DNA of 64,000 bases, taken from NCBI GenBank assembly GCA_964534325.1, contig CAZHOR010000005.1, positions 62,001 through 126,000 of the forward strand. Reading direction: 5' to 3'. This document shows positions 51,362 through 59,671 of this stretch, piece by piece (the stretch's first letter is position 1; each line of letters begins with the position of its first letter). The position numbers and the translations under genes are program-made. This stretch comes from JdFR-22 sp964534325. GTDB taxonomy: Archaea > Halobacteriota > Archaeoglobi > Archaeoglobales > Archaeoglobaceae. The notes under the pieces are model-generated. The model did not search any database and was not told the origin of the DNA. It worked only from the letters and a program-made list of their open reading frames with translations.

Positions 51362-52201
51362 ATGTTAAACCTGCTTCTCAAGGAAGGCATTGAACTGGCA
51401 AAAAAGGTAAACTCCAAGGCAGTGGTAGTCGTATCCAGCGAAGAGGTTGAGGAGAGAAAAGAAGACGGCATTATGATCTTCATGGCTCCCAAGAGCTATC
51501 CCATGGCTCTGGATGCTTTCAGTCACATGGAAGGAGATGAATACGAGGGCAGGAAAAAACTGGTGGATAAGTTCATCAAATTCTCCCACGCTGGGGAGTA
51601 TATCTCCACCATGCTCTATTTTAGAGGGATCGAAGAAGAAGAACCGGTAGTTGGGGTTATCAGCACCGAATCGATCAATGGAGTTATAATAGTGGATCCC
51701 GAGAGGAGCGAAATCCAGAAAACAGTTGATGAATGTAGTGAGAGGATAGATCCCAAGGTCTTTCGCTCTATCTTAAATATATCGCTCAATATAGCCCATA
51801 AAGGTAGAGAAGGAAGGCGTTTGGGTACCGGTTTCGTTATAGGAGATGTAGATGAAGTCCTCAAAAGATCCACTCAAATGGTTCTCAATCCTTATGAAGG
51901 GCACCCTGAAAAAGTCCGCAACATCACCGAACCATCTACGTGGGAGAGCGTGATGGAATTCGCCCAGCTGGATGGGATATTCGTAGTCAACAAGCACGGG
52001 ACCATCATGGCTGCTGGCCGGTATATAGAGGTGCATACAAAGGATTTAAAACTACGTCAGGGTTTAGGAGGAAGACATCTCTCCTGCTCGGCAATAACTC
52101 GGGAAACAGAAGCGATCTCAGTTGTTGTTTCCGAAAGCGGAGATATATCCGTCTACAAGGACGGAGAAGAGCTTATTGTGATTAACACTCACGTTTTTTA
52201 G
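51362..52201 (+). CDS. dacZ: DacZ-like diadenylate cyclase (DisA_N domain)
   Basis: 279 residues. The N-terminal 130 residues are a pyruvate-kinase-like alpha/beta domain (NSKAVVVVSSEEVEERKEDG). The C-terminal DAC domain has QLDGIFVVNKHGTIMAAGRY, then RQGLGGRHLSCSAITRETEA and ISVVVSESGDISVYKDGEEL. This is the two-part plan of archaeal DacZ, which makes the second messenger c-di-AMP from ATP. The usual DGA motif is DGI and the usual RHR-A-A is RHLSC, so activity may be altered. It is probably transcribed alone, leaderless. Confidence 0.85.
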   Translation: MLNLLLKEGIELAKKVNSKAVVVVSSEEVEERKEDGIMIFMAPKSYPMALDAFSHMEGDEYEGRKKLVDKFIKFSHAGEYISTMLYFRGIEEEEPVVGVISTESINGVIIVDPERSEIQKTVDECSERIDPKVFRSILNISLNIAHKGREGRRLGTGFVIGDVDEVLKRSTQMVLNPYEGHPEKVRNITEPSTWESVMEFAQLDGIFVVNKHGTIMAAGRYIEVHTKDLKLRQGLGGRHLSCSAITRETEAISVVVSESGDISVYKDGEELIVINTHVF

Positions 52202-52309
52202 ATGACTGTTCTCTGTGATTAACTCCACCACTTTATGCCGGTCTATGATCGGTCTTTCTATTATATACCGAAAGTTTAAAATGTGATGTAGTCAAGTTAA
52301 ATATAGAAA

Positions 52310-52618
52310 ATGAGTCCGGAAGTATGCAACATTTGTGGATTACCGAGAGATTTGTGCGTTTGCGAGGAAGTAGCCAAAGAGCAGCAACAGATCGTTATAA
52401 AGACCAACAAGAGAAGATACGGCAAAGAGGTTACTATTGTTCAGGGTATTAATAGTGGTGAGATCAACATTGATGATCTGGCAAAATACTTGAAGTCCAA
52501 CCTTGCCTGCGGCGGTACAGTGAAAAAAGGCACCATTGAGTTACAGGGGAACCATATCAACAAGGTGAAGGATTTGCTGGTCAAAAAAGGTTTCACGCCC
52601 GAGAGAATCAAAAGATAA
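52310..52618 (+). CDS. sui1: Translation initiation factor aIF1 (SUI1)
   Basis: 102 residues. The N-terminal zinc-binding VCNICGLPRDLCVCEEVAKE and the SUI1 core RRYGKEVTIVQGINSG, LAKYLKSNLACGGTVKKGTI, GNHINKVKDLLVKKGF are standard. It scans start-codon pairing on the small ribosomal subunit. A TATA-like GTTTAAAAT lies about 40 bases before the ATG. Function is certain. Confidence 0.96.
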   Translation: MSPEVCNICGLPRDLCVCEEVAKEQQQIVIKTNKRRYGKEVTIVQGINSGEINIDDLAKYLKSNLACGGTVKKGTIELQGNHINKVKDLLVKKGFTPERIKR

Positions 52619-52626
52619 TTTTTTTG
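52618..52626 (+). terminator. Oligo-T terminator after sui1
   Basis: AATTTTTTTGC, a run of seven T on the sense strand, directly follows the stop. It separates sui1 from the convergent ABC ATPase gene whose stop is at 52651. Confidence 0.6.
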
Positions 52627-52650
52627 CTTATATTTATAAATTCATTTTAT

Positions 52651-53496
52651 TTATGAGCTGCTTTCCTCCAGTATCGAAAAGTAGAGATCTTCAAGCCGAG
52701 CCACCTGAGAATCTATCTTGACTATCTTCCCTCCGGAAGCGGTGAGGGATTTCATAAAGGAGTTGAGCTCGCTGACGTCTGAGGTTTCAAAGGACTCTAC
52801 TTTCGAATTTTCCTGGTAGTGCAGGATATATTTTTTGGTCTGCCTCAATGCGTCCACCGTCCCATAATATAGTATTCTACCGCCTTTGAGGACAATGATC
52901 TCATCACATACTGCCTCAACATAATACATATTGTGGGCAGAGAAAAGAATCCCTTTTCCCTCCTCTTTGAGGCTCTTCATGAACTCCGAGATGAACAGCG
53001 AGGTTGAGGGGTCCAGCCCGCCGGTAGGCTCGTCGTAGATGAGTATCTCAGGCTCATGGATCAGGGTCCTGGCTATAGAGACTTTTCTCTTCATCCCTTT
53101 GGAGAACTCTCCTATGGACTTATTTTCAGGCAAATTCAGCATGTTGATAAGCTCACTCGCCTTTGATTCGGCTTTATCCGATGGTATGCCATAGAGGGAT
53201 GCAAAGAACCCCAGATACTCCAGCGGGCTCATGTTCTCGTACAGGGAGTCCGTCTCCGGAAGGTAGCCGATATGCTGTTTTATCTCTCCTCTGTGGGAGA
53301 AGAAGTCTTTACCGAAGTATTCCACCTCCCCCGAGCTGGGTTCTATTAGACCCGAAAGTATCTTGATGATAGTGGACTTTCCTGCGCCGTTCTCTCCCAC
53401 AAGACCGAGGATCTGTCCTTTTTCCAGCTTGAAACTCACGTCCTGTAGGGCTTTAAAGTCCCCATAATCTTTATTTAATTGGCTGACATTGAGCAT
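52651..53496 (-). CDS. ABC transporter ATP-binding protein (CcmA/NatA type)
   Basis: 281 residues. Walker A GLVGENGAGKSTIIKILSGL, Q-loop region IGYLPETDSLYENMSPLEYL, signature IGEFSKGMKRKVSIARTLIH, Walker B EILIYDEPTGGLDP, and H-loop ILFSAHNMYY. The short C-terminal extension is typical of ABC-2 exporters. The two permease genes are divergent on the other strand 100 bases upstream (53842 and 55521), so the three genes likely encode one exporter. Substrate is unknown. Confidence 0.93.
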   Translation of the reverse strand: MLNVSQLNKDYGDFKALQDVSFKLEKGQILGLVGENGAGKSTIIKILSGLIEPSSGEVEYFGKDFFSHRGEIKQHIGYLPETDSLYENMSPLEYLGFFASLYGIPSDKAESKASELINMLNLPENKSIGEFSKGMKRKVSIARTLIHEPEILIYDEPTGGLDPSTSLFISEFMKSLKEEGKGILFSAHNMYYVEAVCDEIIVLKGGRILYYGTVDALRQTKKYILHYQENSKVESFETSDVSELNSFMKSLTASGGKIVKIDSQVARLEDLYFSILEESSS

Positions 53497-53597
53497 AATA
53501 ATGATAGTAATTAGGATTATATTAGGTTTTTTCAGTCGGGTGGTGAGGCAAAAAGTTTATTAGTGGCAAGATGATTATTATGATTGTGGTGAGCTGG

Positions 53598-53825
53598 ATG
53601 TCAGTTTTGATAATGGGTAAGCCCTGTAGAGATGAATACAAGAGCAGATACTGTTTTCCCTGTATCTATGGACTCTGCCCCTACGGAATGGATTTTGAGA
53701 ACGACTGCTACCCTGAATTGGAGCCTGAGCAGCAAGAATTATTTGAAGAGTTATATCTGCTGAGAAGCCAGTTAGTACGGTCGGAAAGAAAAGAATCGTA
53801 CCCCCCAATGGTTTCCGTCAGGTAA
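53598..53825 (+). CDS. Small cysteine-rich protein preceding the permeases
   Basis: 75 residues from ATG 53598, with GGTGAG four bases upstream; ATGs at 53571 and 53613 are alternatives. The core is PCRDEYKSRYCFPCIYGLCP then YGMDFENDCYPELEPEQ and a helical acidic tail, with five cysteines in the first 35 residues. The spacing suggests a metal site or disulfides. No family is recognised. The stop is 16 bases before the permease start, so it is probably co-transcribed with the ABC permeases. Confidence 0.68.
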   Translation: MSVLIMGKPCRDEYKSRYCFPCIYGLCPYGMDFENDCYPELEPEQQELFEELYLLRSQLVRSERKESYPPMVSVR

Positions 53826-53841
53826 GCGGAGAGACCAAATA

Positions 53842-55524
53842 ATGCTAAAAGTGGCTCGGGTGGAGCTCAAGAAGTCGGCAAAAAAATACTCCAAAAAATT
53901 TCTTTTTATTATCGTTCTAATCTCAATTTTTGCAGGTTTTCTCACCCACTACTCCATCGATTCGGGATTGAAATCCGACCAGCGATTCTATACGGTAGCA
54001 AGCCAGTTCAACATACCGGAGAACGAGTTTGTCAATTACCACACCGACAGTGTGGATAGTGTTCACAGCGATAAAGTTGACGTCTATCTGGGACAGAGTT
54101 CTGGCCTCTATGTGGTGCTGACCGAGGCAGACAGGTCCAGGTCTGCAGCCGACGAGCTGAGGAGCTATCTAAAGAACGAGTTCGAAGAAGAGCTGTACAA
54201 CAGATACGGGGAAGACGCTTTTCCAGTATATGTCGATTCCACATATCTAAAGAGAGATCTGGTCTATCAACCCCAAATGGACGGAAGCAAGGAAGAAACA
54301 TCTCGGGAAGATGATCAGGACCAAGAAGGATCAGCGCAGGAAAAAGCTGAAGAGATAAAGCAAGAAGATGATCAGGATAAAGACCTTGACCCTAACACTG
54401 ATAAAAGCCTCATCGGCAGTAGGAGTTCCGGGACTCAGTCAGAGTCAGGATACACTACTCCGGATAATTTCTCTCCTCCCAGCCTCATGGGAAAGATGAT
54501 ATATGCCTTCTTCTTTATAATACCTTCTTATTTCGTCATTCAGGTCTTTTCGTCTTCTTTGATCGAGGATAGAGTTACCAGAAAAATAGACGTGCTCCTG
54601 TCCACACCCATATCCGGGTTAAAGCTCTTGATGGGGAAACTAACTCCTTATCTGGCGATTTCGGTATTTGCTGTGTTGATGGTGGCTTTCCTGTTTGACA
54701 GGAGCTGGCTGACCCTCATATACATATTTCCCATAATATTCTTCTTCGCCACGCTCCAGATGTTCCTGGCCCTTATCTCCAGGAGCTACAGAGAAATGAC
54801 CTTTCTGGTTGTGGCTTCATCGCTGGTGGTCACCGCCTACATATTCATTCCGGCTATCTTTGGAGGGAGTATCCCCGTAAGCAAGGTCTCCCCCATCACC
54901 CTGATGCTGGCCACCTTTGAAGGGGAGGGCGTAGGTATCAGCGAGTATTTGTTCGCTACTTTCCAGTTCTACGCCATGGGAGCGGTGCTCCTCTACCTCT
55001 CATCCAAAGCCCTTACACCAGAAGTGATCTCCAGCCACAGCCTGTCCCAGAGGTTCTTTGTTATACTCAGCGGGGCGATAAAAGGAGAGTATTACACTAT
55101 ACTTGCCGCAATGGCCTCCCTTCCCTTCATTTTCATGGCGGAATTCCTTCTGCTTTCAGTATTATTCGTCATGCCCCTGGAAAAGTCCATACCAATATTT
55201 TTGCTAATAATCGCTACTTTAGAAGAGGTTTTCAAGGGCAGTGCAGTCTATGTAGCCCATAAAAACGGGTTTAACGCGTACAAAGCAGCTCTTTTCTGCG
55301 GTGTAGGATTTTTTGCGGGAGAAAAGTTGTTAACCTTCCTCAACGTGGTGACCCAGTTCAATAATTTGTTCTTCGCTCAATACCTGGTCATTCCCCTAAT
55401 CATCCATGTGACTTCTATACTGGTCTTTGCGATAATCATGAAGAGATGGTCTTTCAAGTACGCTCTTGTCTGTTCCAGCCTGTTGCACTTCGCATATAAC
55501 TATGGGGTGTTGATGCTGCTATGA
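53842..55524 (+). CDS. ABC-2 permease fused to a PrsW-like intramembrane protease domain
   Basis: 560 residues. Residues 15-35 are a first membrane helix; about 40-215 is an extracytoplasmic region with an acidic Glu/Asp/Gln run (about 150-185); about 225-395 has six helices of an ABC-2 permease (VIQVFSSSLIEDRVTRKIDV, LLMGKLTPYLAISVFAVLMV). From about 415 a second membrane domain shows TLEEVFKGSAVYVA (E461, E462, K465), GFFAGEKLL (E about 495), IPLIIHVTSI (H about 521) and SLLHFAYNYG (H about 549), the residue pattern of PrsW/CAAX-type peptidases. Fusion to an ABC permease is unusual. The stop overlaps the next permease by four bases. Confidence 0.8.
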   Translation: MLKVARVELKKSAKKYSKKFLFIIVLISIFAGFLTHYSIDSGLKSDQRFYTVASQFNIPENEFVNYHTDSVDSVHSDKVDVYLGQSSGLYVVLTEADRSRSAADELRSYLKNEFEEELYNRYGEDAFPVYVDSTYLKRDLVYQPQMDGSKEETSREDDQDQEGSAQEKAEEIKQEDDQDKDLDPNTDKSLIGSRSSGTQSESGYTTPDNFSPPSLMGKMIYAFFFIIPSYFVIQVFSSSLIEDRVTRKIDVLLSTPISGLKLLMGKLTPYLAISVFAVLMVAFLFDRSWLTLIYIFPIIFFFATLQMFLALISRSYREMTFLVVASSLVVTAYIFIPAIFGGSIPVSKVSPITLMLATFEGEGVGISEYLFATFQFYAMGAVLLYLSSKALTPEVISSHSLSQRFFVILSGAIKGEYYTILAAMASLPFIFMAEFLLLSVLFVMPLEKSIPIFLLIIATLEEVFKGSAVYVAHKNGFNAYKAALFCGVGFFAGEKLLTFLNVVTQFNNLFFAQYLVIPLIIHVTSILVFAIIMKRWSFKYALVCSSLLHFAYNYGVLMLL

Positions 55525-56570
55525 TACTTCAGATAGCGTGGAAGGACCTCAAATCGGCCTTCAAAGAGAGGACCCTAATCAGCATTGTGGCACTACAGCT
55601 ATTCGTAGCCTTATTCGCTTCGGTCATCACGTTCGGTCTTCTGGTGCTGTATAGTCCGGGAGCCACAGGCTACGCCATAGAAAAGGACGTTAGGGTGGGT
55701 CTTGTAGGTGATGCACCCGTTTTGAGAGACACCATCGACCCCTACAGCACCTACGATTCACTTGACGCGGCGCTGGATGACTTTTACGATGGTAGAATCG
55801 ATTCGGTAGTGCTTTTGACCGAAGAAAAATACTCTGACACCAATTACGTGCGGGTCATATTGCCCAAAGAGGAAATAAAAGCGATCCAATCCTCCCTCCT
55901 ACTCAAAGAGAGGCTGAGAGAATATGAAGAGAAAATGAGGTCCATGCGAGATATACCTCCATCACTGGAGCTAAAGACCTATAATACTCAGTTCAAGGAG
56001 ATCGAGGTTCCGGAAAGCGTTTCCATAACCTATGAGTTCATCTACATACTACTCATTCCTCTGCTGGTGATAACCACGGCAGCAACTTCTGCAGGAATGT
56101 TCATCGACCTCATCTCGGAAGAGAAAGAGACCAAAACCGCCCACGTACTGCTTTCCACTCCCGTGGGAGAGCAGCAGATAGTTCAAGGGAAAATGCTCAG
56201 CTCGGTCCTCCTCACCGCCCTACTGACCCCCACATGGATAATCCTGTTAATACTGAACGGGATAGAGATAGCCAACATTCCCCTCGTAATACTGCTATCC
56301 ATATCCATCTCCCTCATCTTTCTGGCCATATCAGCCCTATCCGTCACCATCTCCAGAGACAGGGAAAGAGCACAGCTGGTGTTCTCCCTGTTGATCGTGG
56401 GAATAATTCCGTTGATGTTCTCTTCACCAGAGCTGCCCGCCATCCTCACGTCCCGAATAGCCGCCGGATCACCCTTTTCTATGGGATACGTGGGTCTCTA
56501 CCTGTTGATGGGTGTCGGACTGGTGTTGGCGGTTTCCAGATCCCTACAGAATATATTTACGGATGTTTAG
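55521..56570 (+). CDS. ABC-2 type permease
   Basis: 349 residues. One helix near the N-terminus (ALQLFVALFASVITFGLLVL), a 130-residue extracytoplasmic domain, then five to six helices from about 170. EEKETKTAHVLLSTPVGEQQ then QIVQGKMLSSVLLTALLTP is the ABC-2 motif that contacts the ATPase. It pairs with the preceding permease and the divergent ATPase. The start codon overlaps the stop of the fusion protein (ATGA), so the two are translated together. Confidence 0.92.
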   Translation: MILQIAWKDLKSAFKERTLISIVALQLFVALFASVITFGLLVLYSPGATGYAIEKDVRVGLVGDAPVLRDTIDPYSTYDSLDAALDDFYDGRIDSVVLLTEEKYSDTNYVRVILPKEEIKAIQSSLLLKERLREYEEKMRSMRDIPPSLELKTYNTQFKEIEVPESVSITYEFIYILLIPLLVITTAATSAGMFIDLISEEKETKTAHVLLSTPVGEQQIVQGKMLSSVLLTALLTPTWIILLILNGIEIANIPLVILLSISISLIFLAISALSVTISRDRERAQLVFSLLIVGIIPLMFSSPELPAILTSRIAAGSPFSMGYVGLYLLMGVGLVLAVSRSLQNIFTDV

Positions 56571-56590
56571 ATTAAAAAAGATTATATTAA

Positions 56591-57373
56591 CTAAAAGCTA
56601 AAATCCTGGAAGTAGTCTGTCTTGAAGTCCTCGATTCTGCCCCTTTCCGCGAATTTGGATAGTTTGAGGTCTATGGGTATCTTGAAGACGTTTTTAATAT
56701 CGTATTTGGCAGCCAGCTTGTCCACTTCCTCACCATAGAAGATCTTGGTCTCATCGCCGCAGGTGGGGCATTTAAAGTAGCTCATATTCTCTACAAGGCC
56801 GACTATCTCGGTATCAACCTTCTGCGACATCTTAATGGCTTTTTCCACCACCATCTCCGAGAGGTCGTGGGGTATGGTGACCATCAGGGAGCCGTCGAGC
56901 TCCACGAAGTCAAGCACTGTGAGCAGGGCTTCTCCGGTTCCGGGTGGGAAGTCGAATACCAGGTAGTCCAGATCGCCGAATGCGGTTCCCCCCAGAAAAG
57001 ACCTTATGGCCTGGTTTATGGCAACCCCTCTCCACGAAACAGGTGATTCACTTCTGGGGAGGAGGAACTGGATGGATAGCACTCTGATACCCAATTTATC
57101 CGTATAAACGGGCTCCAGCCCTTCTTCGCTCATTATCATCTCCTGTTTCTTGCTCTCAATACCGAAGAGCCGGGGGATGCTGGGGCCCAGAAAATCGACA
57201 TCGTAGACGCCCACATTATATCCTTCTCTGGCCAGATGGACAGCCAGTAATGCGGTTACTGTGGATTTACCTACTCCACCTTTACCGCTCATAACACCTA
57301 TCTTGTTCTTGACCTTCTTCATTCGATCAGCAATATCCTTACCGGTTATTGTTTTACCATCCACATGCTGCAT
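56591..57373 (-). CDS. Mrp/ApbC-type iron-sulfur carrier ATPase
   Basis: 260 residues. The deviant Walker A is KNKIGVMSGKGGVGKSTVTA, followed by VGVYDVDFLGPSIPRLFGIE and DYLVFDFPPGTGEALLTVLD. The Cys pair YFKCPTCGDET binds the bridging cluster in the dimer. Mrp proteins carry [4Fe-4S] clusters to apoproteins, fitting the heavy iron-sulfur content encoded nearby. The gene is convergent with the permeases. Start ATG 57373. Confidence 0.95.
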   Translation of the reverse strand: MQHVDGKTITGKDIADRMKKVKNKIGVMSGKGGVGKSTVTALLAVHLAREGYNVGVYDVDFLGPSIPRLFGIESKKQEMIMSEEGLEPVYTDKLGIRVLSIQFLLPRSESPVSWRGVAINQAIRSFLGGTAFGDLDYLVFDFPPGTGEALLTVLDFVELDGSLMVTIPHDLSEMVVEKAIKMSQKVDTEIVGLVENMSYFKCPTCGDETKIFYGEEVDKLAAKYDIKNVFKIPIDLKLSKFAERGRIEDFKTDYFQDFSF

Positions 57374-57446
57374 AGTTACACACCACTTAATTCAACACTA
57401 TCAATACTAAACACTTAGATATGGACATAAATTTACTCAATATGAT

Positions 57447-58469
57447 CTAGTATGGGGTTGCCCAGCTCTCGTCATCTCGATACACTTCGTCATCCAGTAT
57501 CATTTCGCCTTCTACCATTGGCTGCGGTTCTTTAACCGCTTCAACTCTGCAGAAAGTGGATTTATACCAGTCGTAATCCACTTCGCTCCCGATCTTTTCT
57601 ATTATGGGGAGCTTCTGCTGATACCTGAAGAAGTTGTTATCCGTCTGAGGATAAACGCTGAATTTCCTTCTCAGATCGGTTATGACGAAACCCATATCAT
57701 GAAGCCTCTTCTCCATTTCGAACCATTTCTTGCGGGACGCTTCCAGAGTAGTGAGCCCGAAATAACCGCTGCAACCCTCTCCCCTAAGGGCCGAGACTGC
57801 GCGGGAAAGGAAAAGGGTTAGTCCCGGGACTGTCTCCACGGGATCGGTAACAAAGATATCGAAACTGCCCCTGACATCAGAGGGGAGAGGCTGCTGGATA
57901 TCGAACAAGTTCGCTTCCACAGGCAGATCATAACTGGCGGCAGCCTCATTTATGAATGATACCAGCCTCTCATCGATTTCTCCTACCCACACCTTCTGAG
58001 GTAGGCCGGTTAGGGCTACGGCAATGCTGAAGAGGTCATCATCTCCCACAACAAATATATGAGCGTTTAGCAGATCCCCTCTCTCGTACATGAATGCTAT
58101 TCTCTTCATGATATCCACGGGAGATATAAAGCCCTGATCGTATTCCTCTATAGCTTTAGGCCGGTCTTCGGCGATCTCTTCGAACTTCTCCTGCACGCTC
58201 TGGAGAAAACCACCTATCCTGTAACCTGTAGAAAAACAGCAGCTGCACCCCTGCTCTTCAATGGCCTTTAATCTTTCATTCTCATTGGCGAGTTCCTGTG
58301 AAACGGCTATTTTGCCATCCTCCATTGATAGTGAGCCTTCGTCCTGCATTTCCTGCATAATGCTAAAGAATTCCGGTAAGCTGGCGTCCTGCTTGTCCAC
58401 CAGCTCATACACCGACTTCTCTCCGTTTGCGAGGAGCTGGATTATCTGGTTCTTTATTCTGGATTCCAT
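57447..58469 (-). CDS. bpsA: Branched-chain polyamine synthase BpsA
   Basis: 340 residues. A winged-helix-like N-terminus (residues 1-60) precedes the Cys pair EEQGCSCCFSTGYRI and the aminopropyltransferase domain: YDQGFISPVDIMKRIAFMYE, IFVVGDDDLFSIAVALTGLP, VWVGEIDERLVSFINEAA, FDIFVTDPVETVPGLTLFLS. This is the former DUF43 family, which adds aminopropyl groups to spermidine to make N4-bis(aminopropyl)spermidine. Branched polyamines mark thermophiles. speD, which makes the aminopropyl donor, lies two bases upstream in the same operon. Confidence 0.92.
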   Translation of the reverse strand: MESRIKNQIIQLLANGEKSVYELVDKQDASLPEFFSIMQEMQDEGSLSMEDGKIAVSQELANENERLKAIEEQGCSCCFSTGYRIGGFLQSVQEKFEEIAEDRPKAIEEYDQGFISPVDIMKRIAFMYERGDLLNAHIFVVGDDDLFSIAVALTGLPQKVWVGEIDERLVSFINEAAASYDLPVEANLFDIQQPLPSDVRGSFDIFVTDPVETVPGLTLFLSRAVSALRGEGCSGYFGLTTLEASRKKWFEMEKRLHDMGFVITDLRRKFSVYPQTDNNFFRYQQKLPIIEKIGSEVDYDWYKSTFCRVEAVKEPQPMVEGEMILDDEVYRDDESWATPY

Positions 58470-58471
58470 GG

Positions 58472-58810
58472 CTAACCCCTATCCAGTACGTAGTGTCTAT
58501 AGGACTCAGGCTTGAATTTTTGCAGGAAAAGTTCAAAGGCTTTTTCCACCTTTGAGGTGTCGCCACAGGTAAAAACGTCGAGATTTACAAGCCCGTATTC
58601 GGGCCACGTATGAATGGAAATGTGAGATTCGGCAATAAGAATAACGCCCGTAACACCATAAGGGCTAAACTGTTTGTAAACAGAACCTACTCTGTCCAGC
58701 TCAGCCTTATCCGCCACCTCCTCTAAAACCTTCCTCACTGTATCCTCGTAAGCTATCAGCTCCTCTGAGACACCATAAAGTTCCGCGATTATGTGTCTCC
58801 CTACTATCAT
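58472..58810 (-). CDS. speD: S-adenosylmethionine decarboxylase proenzyme
   Basis: 112 residues from ATG 58810, with GGTGAT just upstream; an in-frame GTG seven codons earlier is less likely. GRHIIAELYGVSEELIAYED is the family start. The self-cleavage site is in AESHISIHTWPEYGLVNLDV, where the Ser becomes the pyruvoyl cofactor, and VFTCGD carries the active-site Cys. The enzyme supplies decarboxylated SAM for polyamine synthesis. bpsA follows two bases downstream. Confidence 0.96.
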   Translation of the reverse strand: MIVGRHIIAELYGVSEELIAYEDTVRKVLEEVADKAELDRVGSVYKQFSPYGVTGVILIAESHISIHTWPEYGLVNLDVFTCGDTSKVEKAFELFLQKFKPESYRHYVLDRG

Positions 58811-59027
58811 CGTTATCACCCATATTTTCACTCATTTTGTTCACCACCTCTAAGCTTTTATTTTGGCCGAATTCTCAATCAAGCCGGTTTTAACGGGAAA
58901 TTGATTATTTTTCGACCTGTAATTTTAATTTTAGCTTTGACGAGTGAGTTACTCCTAATGTAATTTTGTTTTTAAAGTTTTCGCATGAGTATGAGTTACG
59001 ACTGAGAAAAATTGTCACTGCTGATAA

Positions 59028-59096
59028 ATCATGATGTAAAGTACCCAACTCAATTGTTGAGAACCCGTATTGTGACGAGGTGAATAACCTGAGATG
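59028..59096 (+). ncRNA. Candidate C/D box small RNA
   Basis: In the gene-poor stretch 58832-59200 the boxes run in the right order: C-like TGATGT (59032-59037), D'-like TTGA (59057-59060), C' TGACGA (59073-59078) and D CTGA (59089-59092). Short flanks ATC and GAT can pair. The C to D' interval of 19 bases is longer than the usual 12, the C' to D interval is 10. So this is suggestive only. The only long reading frame in this stretch (minus strand) has no protein-like character. Confidence 0.33.
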
Positions 59097-59200
59097 AGAC
59101 CCACCGGACATGGGTCGAACTCCACCAGAATGACCGCTTTTGTTTTCCAGTTTCACACCAATCAGTAGATTAAAAAATCAAATACCAAAATTAGATTCTA

Positions 59201-59671
59201 ATGTCCCAGCAGAGCATTTATCTCGACTCAAGCATTATTATCGGGTATTTTGATGAAAAAGATCGTGATATAATGAACCTATCAAGAAATGTAATCCATA
59301 AAGCAATCAAGATGAGTGAACAAAACCCAGAGATCGACATTAAAATACCTTCAGTTGTTCTGGGAGAGTTCTTATTGTGGTGTATAAGAAATGAGTGCCT
59401 GGATAATGTATCCTCAAAATTTCTAGAGATTCTGAAGAATCTTGAGGCAGATTTCCCCAGCCCAAAAAAAGATAATTACACAAAAGCAAAATCTATTATG
59501 GATGTTGACGAACGGTATGAATCTCATGATACTCTGATAATAACTCACGCTCTTTTAGATTTTGATACAAAGTGGTTCTTAACTACTGAAGAACAATTTT
59601 TCTATGATGATTATATTGAGAAAGAAAAAGAAAGATTGGGAAACAATTTCAAGATTTCAGATAGGTTTTAG
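59201..59671 (+). CDS. PIN-domain protein (VapC-like ribonuclease)
   Basis: 156 residues. The PIN acidic residues are visible: Asp in SIYLDSSIIIGYFDEKD, Glu in PSVVLGEFLLW, Asp in ESHDTLIITHAL and the late KWFLTTEEQFFYDD. PIN domains cut RNA and often act as toxins. No small antitoxin precedes it. The ATG at 59201 lies about 27 bases after a TATA-like TTAAAAAAT, so it may be leaderless. The gene is clearly more A+T-rich than its neighbours and overlaps by four bases the convergent gene 59668-60114, which suggests a recent joint arrival. Confidence 0.85.
   Translation: MSQQSIYLDSSIIIGYFDEKDRDIMNLSRNVIHKAIKMSEQNPEIDIKIPSVVLGEFLLWCIRNECLDNVSSKFLEILKNLEADFPSPKKDNYTKAKSIMDVDERYESHDTLIITHALLDFDTKWFLTTEEQFFYDDYIEKEKERLGNNFKISDRF

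Noticed and set aside
58905..59156. Minus-strand 83-codon frame in the speD-PIN gap
   Set aside because: No ribosome site, odd composition and no family; the boxes of a possible C/D RNA explain the stretch better.
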